Assembly (NCBI RefSeq): GCF_014204515.1
Contig: NZ_JACHLI010000029.1
Coordinates: 39,386-103,385 of the forward strand
Origin: Pseudomonas nitroreducens
GTDB taxonomy: Bacteria > Pseudomonadota > Gammaproteobacteria > Pseudomonadales > Pseudomonadaceae
Reading direction: 5' to 3'
DNA length: 64,000 nucleotides
Shown here: positions 46,953 to 57,343 of the stretch, piece after piece
How the letters are laid out: each line of letters opens with the position of its first letter
How positions within the stretch are numbered: the first letter of the stretch is position 1
Position numbers and translations under genes: made by a program
The notes under the pieces: generated by a model
The model's input: the letters and a program-made list of their open reading frames with translations, nothing else
Told to the model about the DNA's origin: nothing
Database searches by the model: none

Positions 46953-46979
46953 GCCGGCGCCGCTACCCGCGGCGCCGGC
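46953..46979 (+). terminator. hairpin between binding-protein and permease genes
   Basis: A perfect 11-base-pair stem GCCGGCGCCGC/GCGGCGCCGGC with loop TACCC and no T-run. Such structures protect the mRNA 3' end and let the binding protein be made in excess over the membrane parts. Confidence 0.5.
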
Positions 46980-47073
46980 TTCCCCGCAGGTCGACGCAAC
47001 GCGCAGCTGGTCACGAGCCGGTGAGTGCGCGAGCCGTCAGCCTTTCCTGCCCTGCTTGCGCGAGTACCCAATC

Positions 47074-47988
<915 letters not shown>

Positions 47989-47990
47989 GC

Positions 47991-49295
47991 ATGACGTCCG
48001 TTACCCAGACCTCAGCCGCGCCGAAACCTGCGCGCATCGATATCCGGAAGAGCCTCGTCGACACCGTGCTCGCCGGGCTGATCGCCCTGATCGTGTTCGG
48101 CCCCATCGTCGGCATCGTGCTCGATGGCTACAGCTTCAAGCTCGAACCGGTACGCCTGGCCTGGATGATCGGCGCGGTGATGCTCGGCCGCCTGCTGCTC
48201 AGCCTGTACCTGCAGACCCCGGCCGGCCTGCGCATCATGGACCGCTTCGAGAGCTCCGACTCGGGCATCAGCGTCCTGCCGCCGGGCTACAAGACGCGCC
48301 TGCGCTGGATAGTCCCGCTGGTGATCCTCGCCGCGGTGATCTTCCCGTTCTTCGCCAGCAAGTACCTGCTCACGGTGATCATCCTCGGGCTGATCTACGT
48401 GCTGCTGGGGCTGGGGCTGAACATCGTGGTCGGCCTCGCCGGCCTGCTCGACCTCGGCTACGTGGCCTTCTACGCCATCGGCGCCTATGGCCTCGCGCTG
48501 GGCTACCAGTACCTGGGCCTGGGCTTCTGGACGGTGCTGCCGCTGGCGGCCATCGTCGCCGCACTGGCCGGAGCGTTGCTGGGCTTCCCGGTGCTGCGGA
48601 TGCACGGTGACTACCTGGCCATCGTGACTCTGGGCTTCGGCGAGATCATCCGCCTGATCCTCAACAACTGGCTGTCCTTCACCGGCGGCCCGAACGGCAT
48701 GCCGGTGCCGTCGCCGACCTTCTTCGGCCTCGAGTTCGGTCGCCGGGCGAAAGAGGGCGGTACGCCGATCCACGAGTTCCTCGGCATCGATTACAACCAG
48801 AACTTCAAGTTCCTGTTCATCTACATCGTGCTGTTCCTGGTGGTCATGCTGGTGCTCTACATCAAGCACCGGCTGACCCGCATGCCGGTCGGCCGCGCCT
48901 GGGAAGCGCTGCGCGAGGACGAGATCGCCTGCCGCGCCATGGGCCTGAACCACGTGCTGGTGAAGCTTTCGGCGTTCATGCTCGGCGCTTCCACCGCGGG
49001 GCTGGCCGGGGTGTTCTTCGCCAGCTACCAGGGCTTCGTCAACCCGTCGTCGTTTACCTTCTTCGAGTCGGCGCTGATCCTCGCCATCGTGGTGCTGGGC
49101 GGCATGGGCTCGACGGTGGGCGTGGTGATCGCCGCCTTCGTTCTCACCGTCGCGCCGGAACTGTTGCGCAGCTTCGCCGACTACCGCGTGCTGCTGTTCG
49201 GCATCCTCATGGTGCTGATGATGATCTGGCGCCCGCGCGGGCTGATCCGCATCAGCCGCTCGGGCTTCGCCGTACGCAAGGGGGTGGCGCCATGA
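47991..49295 (+). CDS. branched-chain-type ABC transporter permease (LivM/BraE family)
   Basis: The second permease, 434 aa. A hydrophilic N-terminal extension of about 25 residues precedes two helices and a 40-residue loop. The conserved core follows (LGLGLNIVVGLAGLLDLGYVAFYAIGAYG; RVGRAWEALREDEIACRAMGL-like segment; LAIVVLGGMGSTVGVVIAA). Its length resembles BraE, which is longer than its partner. It begins two bases after the livH-type gene and overlaps the ATPase gene by four bases. Confidence 0.93.
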   Translation: MTSVTQTSAAPKPARIDIRKSLVDTVLAGLIALIVFGPIVGIVLDGYSFKLEPVRLAWMIGAVMLGRLLLSLYLQTPAGLRIMDRFESSDSGISVLPPGYKTRLRWIVPLVILAAVIFPFFASKYLLTVIILGLIYVLLGLGLNIVVGLAGLLDLGYVAFYAIGAYGLALGYQYLGLGFWTVLPLAAIVAALAGALLGFPVLRMHGDYLAIVTLGFGEIIRLILNNWLSFTGGPNGMPVPSPTFFGLEFGRRAKEGGTPIHEFLGIDYNQNFKFLFIYIVLFLVVMLVLYIKHRLTRMPVGRAWEALREDEIACRAMGLNHVLVKLSAFMLGASTAGLAGVFFASYQGFVNPSSFTFFESALILAIVVLGGMGSTVGVVIAAFVLTVAPELLRSFADYRVLLFGILMVLMMIWRPRGLIRISRSGFAVRKGVAP

Positions 49296-50163
49296 GCGGC
49301 GACAAGATCCTCAGCGTCGAACACCTGATGATGCACTTCGGCGGCATCAAGGCCCTCAACGACGTCAACCTCGACGTGGAACGCGGCTCAATCACCGCGC
49401 TGATAGGCCCCAATGGCGCCGGCAAGACCACAGTGTTCAACTGCCTCACCGGCTTCTACAAGGCCACCGGCGGCAACATCCTGCTCAACACCCAGGGCGG
49501 CACCACCGACGTCATCAAGGTGCTCGGCCAGCCGTTCCAGGGTGGCGACTTCGTCAACCCGGCGCAGTTCGGCAACCGCCTCTACTACAAGATGTTCGGC
49601 GGCACCCACCTGGTGAACCGCGCGGGGTTGGCGCGGACCTTCCAGAACATCCGGCTGTTCCGCGAGATGTCGGTGGTGGAGAACCTGCTGGTGGCCCAGC
49701 ACATGTTCGTCAACCGCAACCTCCTCGCCGGCGTGCTCAACACTCCCGGCTACCGTCGTGCGGAAAGCGAAGCGCTGGATCACGCCTTCTACTGGCTGGA
49801 AGTGGTGGACCTGGTGGATTGCGCCAACCGCCTGGCCGGCGAGATGTCCTACGGGCAGCAGCGTCGCCTGGAGATCGCCCGCGCCATGTGCACCCGGCCG
49901 GAACTGATCTGCCTCGACGAGCCCGCAGCAGGCCTGAACCCGGCCGAGACCCAGGCGCTGGCGCGCATCGTGCGCTACCTGCGTGACCACCACGACATCA
50001 CCGTGCTGCTGATCGAACACGACATGGGCATGGTGATGAATATCTCCGACCACATCATCGTGCTCGACCACGGCGTGGTCATCGCCCGCGGCGGCCCGGA
50101 GGAAATCCGCCACAACGACAAGGTCATTGCCGCCTATCTCGGCGCAGACGAAGAGGAGCTGGC

Positions 50164-50167
<4 letters not shown>
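49292..50167 (+). CDS. ABC transporter ATPase (LivG/BraF family) with internal insertion
   Basis: An ATP-binding subunit of 291 aa. Walker A GPNGAGKTT, signature SYGQQRRLEIAR, Walker B LICLDEPAAGL and the LivG-type C-terminus are all intact. Between Walker A and the Q-loop (TFQNIRLF) about residues 64-110 hold a segment (QGGTTDVIKVLGQPFQGGDF and following) roughly 28 residues longer than in BraF. This explains its length against the usual 255. Start ATGA overlaps livM. Confidence 0.94.
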
Positions 50168-50880
<713 letters not shown>

Positions 50881-50893
50881 CGCCAGCCTTTTG

Positions 50894-50965
50894 CGTAGGA
50901 GCGGACTCCGTCCGCGATGCTTCCCGGCGCGTCTGAGAACATCGCGGACGGAGTCCGCTCCTACG
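50894..50965 (+). repeat. REP-type palindrome (GTAGGAGCGGAC family), second copy
   Basis: Arms CGTAGGAGCGGACTCCGTCC and its complement ending CCGCTCCTACG are separated by about 30 bases. Same family as 11968-12051, with a perfect GGACTCCGTCC core in each arm. It separates the transporter from the reductase gene. Confidence 0.82.
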
Positions 50966-50997
50966 GTCATCCATCGCTTCGCTGCAGAGGGGTTTCC

Positions 50998-51921
50998 ATG
51001 CAAGACCTCCGCTTCCTCACCAACGCCGACGTCGCCGCGCGTCTGAGTTATCCCCAACTGATCGAAGCCCTGCGCATCGGCCTCGCCGGCGATTGCGAGG
51101 CCCCGGTACGCGGCTGCCATGAACTGCCCGACAGCGCCTCGCTATTGACCATGCCGGTGTGGCGGCCAGGGCAGGATATCGGCGTGAAGCTGGTCACCGT
51201 GTTCCCCGGCAATGGCGCAAAGAACCTGCCGGCGGTGGCCGCGCTGTTCTGCCTGTTCGACGGCGAAACCGGACGCCCGCTGGCCATGCTCGAAGCCTCG
51301 GAAATGACCGCCCGGCGCACCGCCTGTACCTCCGCGCTGGCCGCCGACTACCTGGTGCGCCGCGACGCACGTCGGCTGCTGATCGTCGGCAGCGGCACCC
51401 TGGCGCCGCACATGGTCCGCGCGCACTGCTCGGTGCGCGAATACGAGGACATCGCCCTCTGGGGTCGCCAGGAAGACAAGGTGAATGCGCTGGTCAGGCA
51501 ACTGCAGGACGAAGGCTATCCCGTCCACGCCTGCGCCGACCTGCGCGGCGGGGTGGCCGCGGCGGATTGCATCAGCTGCGTCACCACCTCCCGCGAGCCG
51601 ATCGTCCACGGCGCCTGGCTGCGTTCAGGCTGCCACCTCGATCTGGTCGGCGCCTTCCTGCCGTCCATGCGCGAGACCGACAGCGAAGCCGTGCGCCGCG
51701 CCCGCATCGTCGTCGATACCCGCGAGGGCGCGCTGGAAGAGGCGGGCGACCTGCTGATTCCGCTGAAAGAGGGCGTGATCGACGCCAGCGCCCTTCACAC
51801 CCAGCTTTCTGACCTTCTCCACGGTCGCGGCGCGCGCAGGGACGACAGCGAAATCACCCTGTTCAAGTCAGTTGGCTACGCCCTGGAAGACCTGATCGCG
51901 GCGCGACTGCTGCTGCAGTGA
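50998..51921 (+). CDS. ornithine cyclodeaminase / mu-crystallin family protein, candidate ketimine reductase
   Basis: A 307-aa NAD(P)-binding protein. The Rossmann motif is VGSGTLAPHMVRAH near residues 124-137, after the substrate Lys/Arg segment (GVKLVTVFPGN, EMTARRTACTSAL). True ornithine cyclodeaminase carries a catalytic Asp right after the VGG strand. Here the strand reads DLVGAF at 215-220, with Phe, followed by LPSMRETD and VDTREGALEEAGDLL, as in mu-crystallin and Delta1-piperideine-2-carboxylate reductases. Beside amaA, amaB and a transporter, reduction of Delta1-piperideine-2-carboxylate to L-pipecolate is an attractive but unproven role. ATG 50998 has AGAGGGG ahead. Confidence 0.85.
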   Translation: MQDLRFLTNADVAARLSYPQLIEALRIGLAGDCEAPVRGCHELPDSASLLTMPVWRPGQDIGVKLVTVFPGNGAKNLPAVAALFCLFDGETGRPLAMLEASEMTARRTACTSALAADYLVRRDARRLLIVGSGTLAPHMVRAHCSVREYEDIALWGRQEDKVNALVRQLQDEGYPVHACADLRGGVAAADCISCVTTSREPIVHGAWLRSGCHLDLVGAFLPSMRETDSEAVRRARIVVDTREGALEEAGDLLIPLKEGVIDASALHTQLSDLLHGRGARRDDSEITLFKSVGYALEDLIAARLLLQ

Positions 51922-51958
51922 GATGCCGCTGAAACAGTCCAGAAAATCTGTGGGCCGG

Positions 51959-52257
51959 CCTGTGGATAACGTCTGGGAAAACCTTTCCAGCCCTTGTGGC
52001 TACAGGCGCCGTCAGCGCCGCTCGATTTCTGTCCAATCACTCTGCAACCCCTGTATGGATGGACAGGTACGCTTTCGCAGGAAAGTTCCTGCGAAGTGAC
52101 GATTGTCCACGGTTACCGTTGAAAGACCTGTGGATAACCTTGGGAAGAACTTCCCAAGCGCAGCGGCGACGCGGCCTGCGCCGGTGCGCTCGAAAATCGT
52201 CCAGGGGAAATCGACATTCCGCTTGCCCACAGAATCCGTGGAGCAGCCTGTGGACAA
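51959..52257 (+). repeat. degenerate repeats carrying DnaA-box-like sequences
   Basis: CCTGTGGATAAC occurs at 51959 and again at 52127, and CCTGTGGACAAG at 52247. The first two contain the exact DnaA box TTATCCACA on the minus strand. After each of the first two comes a GGGAAnAAC-TTCC palindrome, and about 95 bases align loosely between the copies. This 526-base gap before the SDR gene holds no supported coding frame; no replication gene is near. Confidence 0.6.
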
Positions 52258-52447
52258 GGTGGGCGCAACTCTCGCTGGGCCTTGAGCCATGGGACTTTCA
52301 CGCGGCTGTGCGGGTTTTATCCAGCGCGGCTGTAACGCAACGCGGCAGGTTCGGGCTGTTATGCTCGGCCGACCGACAAGAACGCGCACCGCACGACTCT
52401 CCGGCATGCATCGGCGACGGCAGTGCCCAGCAAAGAGGATTTCTCCG

Positions 52448-53212
52448 ATGACCACTCCCACCCTGTTCATTACCGGCGCCACCTCCGGCTTCGGCGAAGC
52501 CTGTGCGCGGCGTTTCGCCCGTGACGGCTGGTCGCTGGTGATCACCGGCCGTCGCGAAGACCGCCTCAACGCGCTGGCCCAGGAGCTTTCCGCCGAGACC
52601 GACGTGCTGCCGCTGGTGCTCGACGTACGCGACCGCGCCGCGATGACCGCCGCCGTGGACAGCCTGCCGGAGAAGTTCGCCAAGCTGCGCGGCCTGATCA
52701 ACAACGCCGGCCTGGCCCTGGGCACCGACCCGGCGCAGAACTGCGAGCTGGATGACTGGGACACCATGGTGGACACCAACATCAAGGGCCTGATGTACGC
52801 CACCCGCCTGCTGCTGCCGCGGCTGATCGCCCACGGCCCGGGCGCGAGCATCCTCAACCTGGGCTCGGTGGCCGGCCACTGGCCCTATCCGGGCGGCCAC
52901 GTGTACGGCGCGACCAAGGCCTTCGTCGAGCAGTTCTCGCTGAACCTGCGCTGCGACCTGCAGGGCACCGGCGTGCGCGTCACCAACCTCGAACCGGGCA
53001 TGTGCGAGAGCGAGTTCTCCCTGGTGCGCTTCGGCGGCGACCAGGCCAAGTACGACAAGACCTACGCCGGCGCCGAGCCGATCCAGTCCGCGGACATCGC
53101 CGAGACCATCCACTGGATCATGAACCAGCCGCCGCACATCAACATCAATACCCTGGAGATCATGCCGGTGAGCCAGGCGTGGGCGGGGTTTGCGGTGCAT
53201 CGCAAGGGCTGA
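52448..53212 (+). CDS. short-chain dehydrogenase (YdfG-like)
   Basis: A classical SDR of 254 aa. The cofactor motif is TGATSGFGEACARRF near residues 9-23, with ITGRREDRL marking NADP preference. The active-site Ser lies in LGSVAGHWPY and the YxxxK motif in YGATKAFVEQF. It closely resembles the NADP-dependent 3-hydroxy acid dehydrogenases (serine, 3-hydroxypropionate) such as YdfG, with the conserved ending region PPHININTLEIMPVSQAW. GAGGAT precedes the ATG. It has no clear operon partner. Confidence 0.9.
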   Translation: MTTPTLFITGATSGFGEACARRFARDGWSLVITGRREDRLNALAQELSAETDVLPLVLDVRDRAAMTAAVDSLPEKFAKLRGLINNAGLALGTDPAQNCELDDWDTMVDTNIKGLMYATRLLLPRLIAHGPGASILNLGSVAGHWPYPGGHVYGATKAFVEQFSLNLRCDLQGTGVRVTNLEPGMCESEFSLVRFGGDQAKYDKTYAGAEPIQSADIAETIHWIMNQPPHININTLEIMPVSQAWAGFAVHRKG

Positions 53213-53251
53213 GCACGGGCGCTCGCCGTGGCGGCGAGCGCAAGCCGGAGG

Positions 53252-54148
53252 TCAGTGCTGGCCGTCGATGATCGCCTCGGCGATGCGCGAGCGGAACCAT
53301 TGCAGCGCCGCCGACTGCTCGCTGCTCGCGCGCCAGTGCAGGGAGACGTCGAAAGCCGGCACCTCGAAGGGCAGCTCGAGCATTTTCAGGCCACCCTCGG
53401 CGACGAACATGCGAGCGATCTGCGCTGGCAGAATGGTCAGCAGGTCGGTGCCGGGGATGATTTTGGGCAGCACCGAGAAGTGCGGCACGCGCAAGGCGAT
53501 GCGGCGCTCCAGCTTCATCGCCTGCAGCACGTCCTCGGCGATGCCGTGGCCGGAGGTGCGGGTTACCACGACGTGGCGCTCGCGAAGATAGGCTGCCAGG
53601 TCGAAGTCCGCGCCGATCCGCGGATGCCTTGCGCAGAGCAGGCAGACGTAGCGCTCCTGGATCAGCACGCGACTGCGGCTGCCCGGCACCGCCTGACGGC
53701 AGATCGCCGCATCGACCTTGCCGCTGGCCAGCCAGTCCGCCACCTGGTCGACCTCCAGCGGCAGTACCTCCACTTCGGCCAGGGGCGCCTCCTGGCTCAG
53801 CCGCGCCAGGATCAGCGGCAGGAAGCCCAGCTCGCCGAGGTCGCTCAAGGCAATACGGAAGCGTCGCTCGGTGGTCGCCGGATCGAACTGGCGGGTGCCT
53901 TGCACCGCTCCTTCGATCCGCCCCAGCGCGTCGCGCAAGGTGACATACAGCTGCTCGGCCACGAAGGTCGGCTGGATGCCCTCGCGGCTGCGGGTGAACA
54001 GCGGGTCGTCGAACAGTTCGCGGAGCCGGGCCAGGGCATAGCTCACCGAGGGCTGGGTGACGAACAGGCGCTCGGCTGCACCGGTGACGCTACCCGATTC
54101 ATAGAGGACGACGAAGGTGCGGATCAGATTCAGGTCGATCTGGGACAT
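53252..54148 (-). CDS. LysR-family regulator divergent from mdlC
   Basis: A 298-aa LysR-type regulator with the NahR/NodD-like N-terminus IDLNLIRTFVVLYESGSVTGAAERLFVTQPSVSYALARLR. The effector domain starts near residue 90. ATG 54148 is used; GTG 54157 is possible. It is transcribed away from mdlC, with a perfect palindrome in the shared gap, so it most likely responds to benzoylformate, mandelate or benzoate. The position matches P. aeruginosa PA4902. Confidence 0.9.
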   Translation of the reverse strand: MSQIDLNLIRTFVVLYESGSVTGAAERLFVTQPSVSYALARLRELFDDPLFTRSREGIQPTFVAEQLYVTLRDALGRIEGAVQGTRQFDPATTERRFRIALSDLGELGFLPLILARLSQEAPLAEVEVLPLEVDQVADWLASGKVDAAICRQAVPGSRSRVLIQERYVCLLCARHPRIGADFDLAAYLRERHVVVTRTSGHGIAEDVLQAMKLERRIALRVPHFSVLPKIIPGTDLLTILPAQIARMFVAEGGLKMLELPFEVPAFDVSLHWRASSEQSAALQWFRSRIAEAIIDGQH

Positions 54149-54174
54149 GGTTGTCACATAGATGGATTTTATTT

Positions 54175-54193
54175 TCGATAGAAATACTATCGA
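54175..54193 (+). promoter_or_regulatory. palindromic operator between lysR and mdlC
   Basis: TCGATAG-N5-CTATCGA is a perfect 19-base inverted repeat containing a T-N11-A LysR core. It lies in the 99-base divergent gap, next to a further ATCGAT. Confidence 0.65.
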
Positions 54194-54247
54194 TTTGATC
54201 GATTATCAGGCCGTTGCGAGAGTAGGGCAAACCCCACGACGAGCTTG

Positions 54248-55843
54248 ATGTCCGGTATGAAAACTGTTCGCTGCGCCTCGTACGACATCCTTCGAAGCCA
54301 CGGTCTGACCACCGTTTTCGGCAATCCCGGCTCCAACGAGCTGCCTTTCCTCAAGGGCTTTCCCGAGGACTTCCGCTACATCCTCGGCCTGCATGAAGGC
54401 GCCGTGGTCGGCATGGCCGACGGCTTCGCCCTGGCCAGCGGCAAGCCGGCCTTCGTCAACCTGCATGCCGCGGCGGGAACCGGCAACGGCATGGGCGCGC
54501 TGACCAACGCCTGGTACAGCCACAGCCCCCTGGTGATCAGCGCCGGCCAGCAGGTGCGCTCGATGATCGGCGTGGAAGCGATGCTGGCCAATGTCGAGGC
54601 GCCGCAGTTGCCCAAGCCGCTGGTGAAGTGGAGTGCCGAACCGGCCTGCGCCCAGGACGTGCCGAGGGCGCTGAACCAGGCCATCCACCTGGCGAACCTG
54701 CCGCCGAAGGCGCCGGTGTACCTGTCCATTCCCTACGACGACTGGGCGCAGGCGGCGCCGCCAGGCGTCGAACACCTGGCGGCGCGCAGTGTCGTCAGTG
54801 CCGGGCTGCCTTCGCCACGGCAACTGGAGGAGCTGGCCACACGGCTGTCCCAGGCGAGCAATCCGGTGCTGGTGCTCGGCCCGGATGTCGATGGCGCCGG
54901 TGCCAACCAGCTGGCGGTGCAACTGGCGGCGAAGCTGCGGATGCCGGCGTGGGTCGCGCCGTCGGCCTCGCGCTGCCCTTTCCCGACCCGCCATCCGTGC
55001 TTCCGTGGCGTTCTGCCGGCGGCCATCGCCGGCATCTCGCGGCTGCTCGACGGGCATGACCTGATCCTGGTGGTGGGTGCTCCGGTGTTTCGCTATCACC
55101 AGTTCGACCCGGGCCACTACCTGCCCGAGGGCGCCGGGCTGGTGCAGATCACCTGTGATCCGGCGGAAGCGGCGCGGGCACCCATGGGAGATGCCCTGGT
55201 CGGCGATATCCGCCTCACGCTCGAGGCTTTGGTCAAAGCCGTCCAGACGAGTTCACGAGCGCTCCCCGAGGCCTTGCCGCGACCGATCCCGAGGACGCAA
55301 GGGGATGGCCCGCTGCATCCGGAAACGGTGTTCGACCTGATCGATGAACTGGCTCCGCGCGATGCCATCTTCGTCAAGGAGTCCACCTCCACCGTCAGCG
55401 CGTTCTGGCAACGGGTGGAGATGCGCGAGCCGGGCAGTTACTACTTCCCCGCCGCGGGAGGACTGGGCTTCGGCCTGCCGGCTGCGGTCGGCGTGCAGCT
55501 GGCGCAGCCGCAGCGCCGGGTGATCGGTGTGATCGGCGACGGCTCGGCCAATTACGGCATCACCGCGCTCTGGACCGCTGCGCAATACCGCATCCCGGTG
55601 GTGTTCATCATCCTCAGGAACGGTACCTACGGCGCCCTGCGCTGGTTCGCCCGCGTGCTGGAGGTGGCCGATGCTCCGGGCCTCGATGTTCCCGGCCTGG
55701 ATTTCTGCCAGCTCGGCCGCGGCTACGGCGTGCGCTCGGTGCAGGCCAACGATGTTGCCACCCTGCGCGAAGAGCTCGCCCGTGCGCTGGCTGGCGATGA
55801 GCCGGTGCTGATCGAGGTGCCCACCCTGACCATCGAGCCCTGA
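54248..55843 (+). CDS. mdlC: benzoylformate decarboxylase
   Basis: A thiamine-diphosphate enzyme that decarboxylates benzoylformate to benzaldehyde in the mandelate pathway. Length 531 aa. All catalytic residues of P. putida MdlC are found at a +3 offset: S29 in NPGSNELPF, E50 in LHEGAVVG, H73 in NLHAAAG and H284 in FRYHQFDPG. The ThDP/Mg motif is GDGSANYGITALWTAAQYRIPVVFIILRN (two parts). Start ATG 54248; ATG 54257 is also possible. First gene of an mdlC-MFS-dehydrogenase-aldehyde dehydrogenase-porin operon. Confidence 0.93.
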   Translation: MSGMKTVRCASYDILRSHGLTTVFGNPGSNELPFLKGFPEDFRYILGLHEGAVVGMADGFALASGKPAFVNLHAAAGTGNGMGALTNAWYSHSPLVISAGQQVRSMIGVEAMLANVEAPQLPKPLVKWSAEPACAQDVPRALNQAIHLANLPPKAPVYLSIPYDDWAQAAPPGVEHLAARSVVSAGLPSPRQLEELATRLSQASNPVLVLGPDVDGAGANQLAVQLAAKLRMPAWVAPSASRCPFPTRHPCFRGVLPAAIAGISRLLDGHDLILVVGAPVFRYHQFDPGHYLPEGAGLVQITCDPAEAARAPMGDALVGDIRLTLEALVKAVQTSSRALPEALPRPIPRTQGDGPLHPETVFDLIDELAPRDAIFVKESTSTVSAFWQRVEMREPGSYYFPAAGGLGFGLPAAVGVQLAQPQRRVIGVIGDGSANYGITALWTAAQYRIPVVFIILRNGTYGALRWFARVLEVADAPGLDVPGLDFCQLGRGYGVRSVQANDVATLREELARALAGDEPVLIEVPTLTIEP

Positions 55844-55870
55844 GCACCGCTCCGCCGGGCAAGGCCCGGT

Positions 55871-55891
55871 CCTGCCGCTGCCAGCGGCAGG
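55871..55891 (+). other. intergenic hairpin after mdlC
   Basis: CCTGCCGCT and AGCGGCAGG form a perfect nine-base-pair stem with a GCC loop and no T-run. It probably affects mRNA stability inside the operon. Confidence 0.35.
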
Positions 55892-55932
55892 TCCCCGACA
55901 ACAACCCTCACAAGAACAACAACGAGGTGGCT

Positions 55933-57318
55933 ATGACGACGCTCAACGAGGCGCTGCAGGGTTCTGCCCGGCGCCTGGATCAACACCCGGCAACGGCCGA
56001 CATCGGCACATTGCTCGACGATGGACCCTTCAGTCCGATGCAGAAGTTCGTCGTGCTGCTGGCGGCGCTGTCCATCGTGCTGGATGGCTTCGACGGCCAA
56101 CTGATCGGCTTTGCCATCCCGCTGATGATCAGCGAGTGGGGGATCAGCCGCGAAGCCTTTGCCCCCGTGGTGGCCGCCGGGCTGATCGGCATGGGCATCG
56201 GCAGCGCCTGCGCGGGACTGTTCGCCGACCGCTACGGGCGGCGTCTGGCGGTGATCGCCAGCGTGTTCGTATTCGGTACTGCGACCTGTGCCATTGGCCT
56301 GGCGCCGGACGTGCTGAGCGTGGCGCTGCTGCGCTTCCTCGCCGGCCTGGGCATCGGCGGGGCGCTGCCCAGCGCCGCCACCGTGACGGCGGAGTTCACC
56401 CCGGCGCGAAGGCGCACCCTGGCGGTGACCCTGACCATCGTCTGTGTGCCGCTGGGTGGCATGCTGGCAGGCTTCTTCGCCTCGCACATCCTGCCGGCGC
56501 ATGGCTGGCGCACCCTGTTCTTCGTCGGCGGCGCGCTGCCGATCCTGCTCGGCTTCCTGCTGCTGGCGGCACTGCCGGAGTCGCCGCGCTTCCTGGCGCG
56601 CCGGGAGCCGCGCTGGGGCGAGCTGCGCCAGTTGCTCAAACGCTTGCAGCGGCCGATGCCGGAAAGCGCCCGCTACAGCGATTCCCTGGAACAGGCGCGG
56701 GAGCGCCGCGCTGGTGTCGCAGCCCTGTTCGACCAAGGTTGCGGCCGCGACACCCTGGCCATCTGGGTGGCTTTCTTCATGTGCCTGACCGCCGTCTACA
56801 GCGCCTTCAGCTGGCTGCCGAGCATGCTCCGTGCCGAGGGGCTGCCACTGGACGTGGCGGGCTCCGGGCTGACCGCCTACAACCTGGGCGGGGTGATTGG
56901 CGCACTGCTCTGCGCACTGGCGATGACCCGCTGGGGCTCCTACTGGCCCCTGCTGATCTGCTGCCTGGGCGGCGCGGCCAGTGCCTTCGGCATGCAACTG
57001 CTGGACGTGAACCAGCAGACCGGCCTGCTGATCGTCGGCTTCGGCGTGCACGGCCTGTTCGTCAACGCGGTGCAGTCGACGCTCTATGCGCTCTGCGCTT
57101 ACATCTACCCGACCAGCGTGAGGGCCACTGGCACCGCATCGGCGCTGGCCTTCGGCCGCCTGGGGGCGATCCTCAGCGCCTTCGCCGGCGCCACTGTCAT
57201 CACCCTGGGCGGTGCGCACGGCTACCTGACGATGCTGGGTGCGGTGATGGTGGCCGCGCTGATCGCCCTGATGCTGGTGCGCCGGCACATTCCCAGTCGC
57301 TCCTCGCAACCGTCCTGA
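55933..57318 (+). CDS. MFS transporter, aromatic acid:H+ symporter family
   Basis: A 461-aa permease with twelve predicted helices and a 45-residue hydrophilic N-terminus. The MFS signatures of the AAHS group are clear: DGFDGQLIGFAIPL in helix 1 (PcaK/BenK have DGFD) and GLFADRYGRRLAVI in the loop 2-3 region. LPESPRFL follows helix 6. ATG 55933 has GAGG five bases ahead. The operon suggests uptake of mandelate, benzoylformate or benzoate; specificity cannot be read from sequence. Confidence 0.92.
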   Translation: MTTLNEALQGSARRLDQHPATADIGTLLDDGPFSPMQKFVVLLAALSIVLDGFDGQLIGFAIPLMISEWGISREAFAPVVAAGLIGMGIGSACAGLFADRYGRRLAVIASVFVFGTATCAIGLAPDVLSVALLRFLAGLGIGGALPSAATVTAEFTPARRRTLAVTLTIVCVPLGGMLAGFFASHILPAHGWRTLFFVGGALPILLGFLLLAALPESPRFLARREPRWGELRQLLKRLQRPMPESARYSDSLEQARERRAGVAALFDQGCGRDTLAIWVAFFMCLTAVYSAFSWLPSMLRAEGLPLDVAGSGLTAYNLGGVIGALLCALAMTRWGSYWPLLICCLGGAASAFGMQLLDVNQQTGLLIVGFGVHGLFVNAVQSTLYALCAYIYPTSVRATGTASALAFGRLGAILSAFAGATVITLGGAHGYLTMLGAVMVAALIALMLVRRHIPSRSSQPS

Positions 57319-57343
57319 ACCGCCACGAGAGGGAGACCTTGCC

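Noticed and set aside
50998..51921. Naming this gene ocd (ornithine cyclodeaminase) outright
   Set aside because: The catalytic Asp of true cyclodeaminases is replaced by Phe220, so the symbol would imply an activity the sequence does not support.
51922..52447. A replication origin at the DnaA-box-like repeats
   Set aside because: No AT-rich unwinding region and no dnaA, dnaN, parAB or rpmH nearby; the boxes are too few and too far apart.
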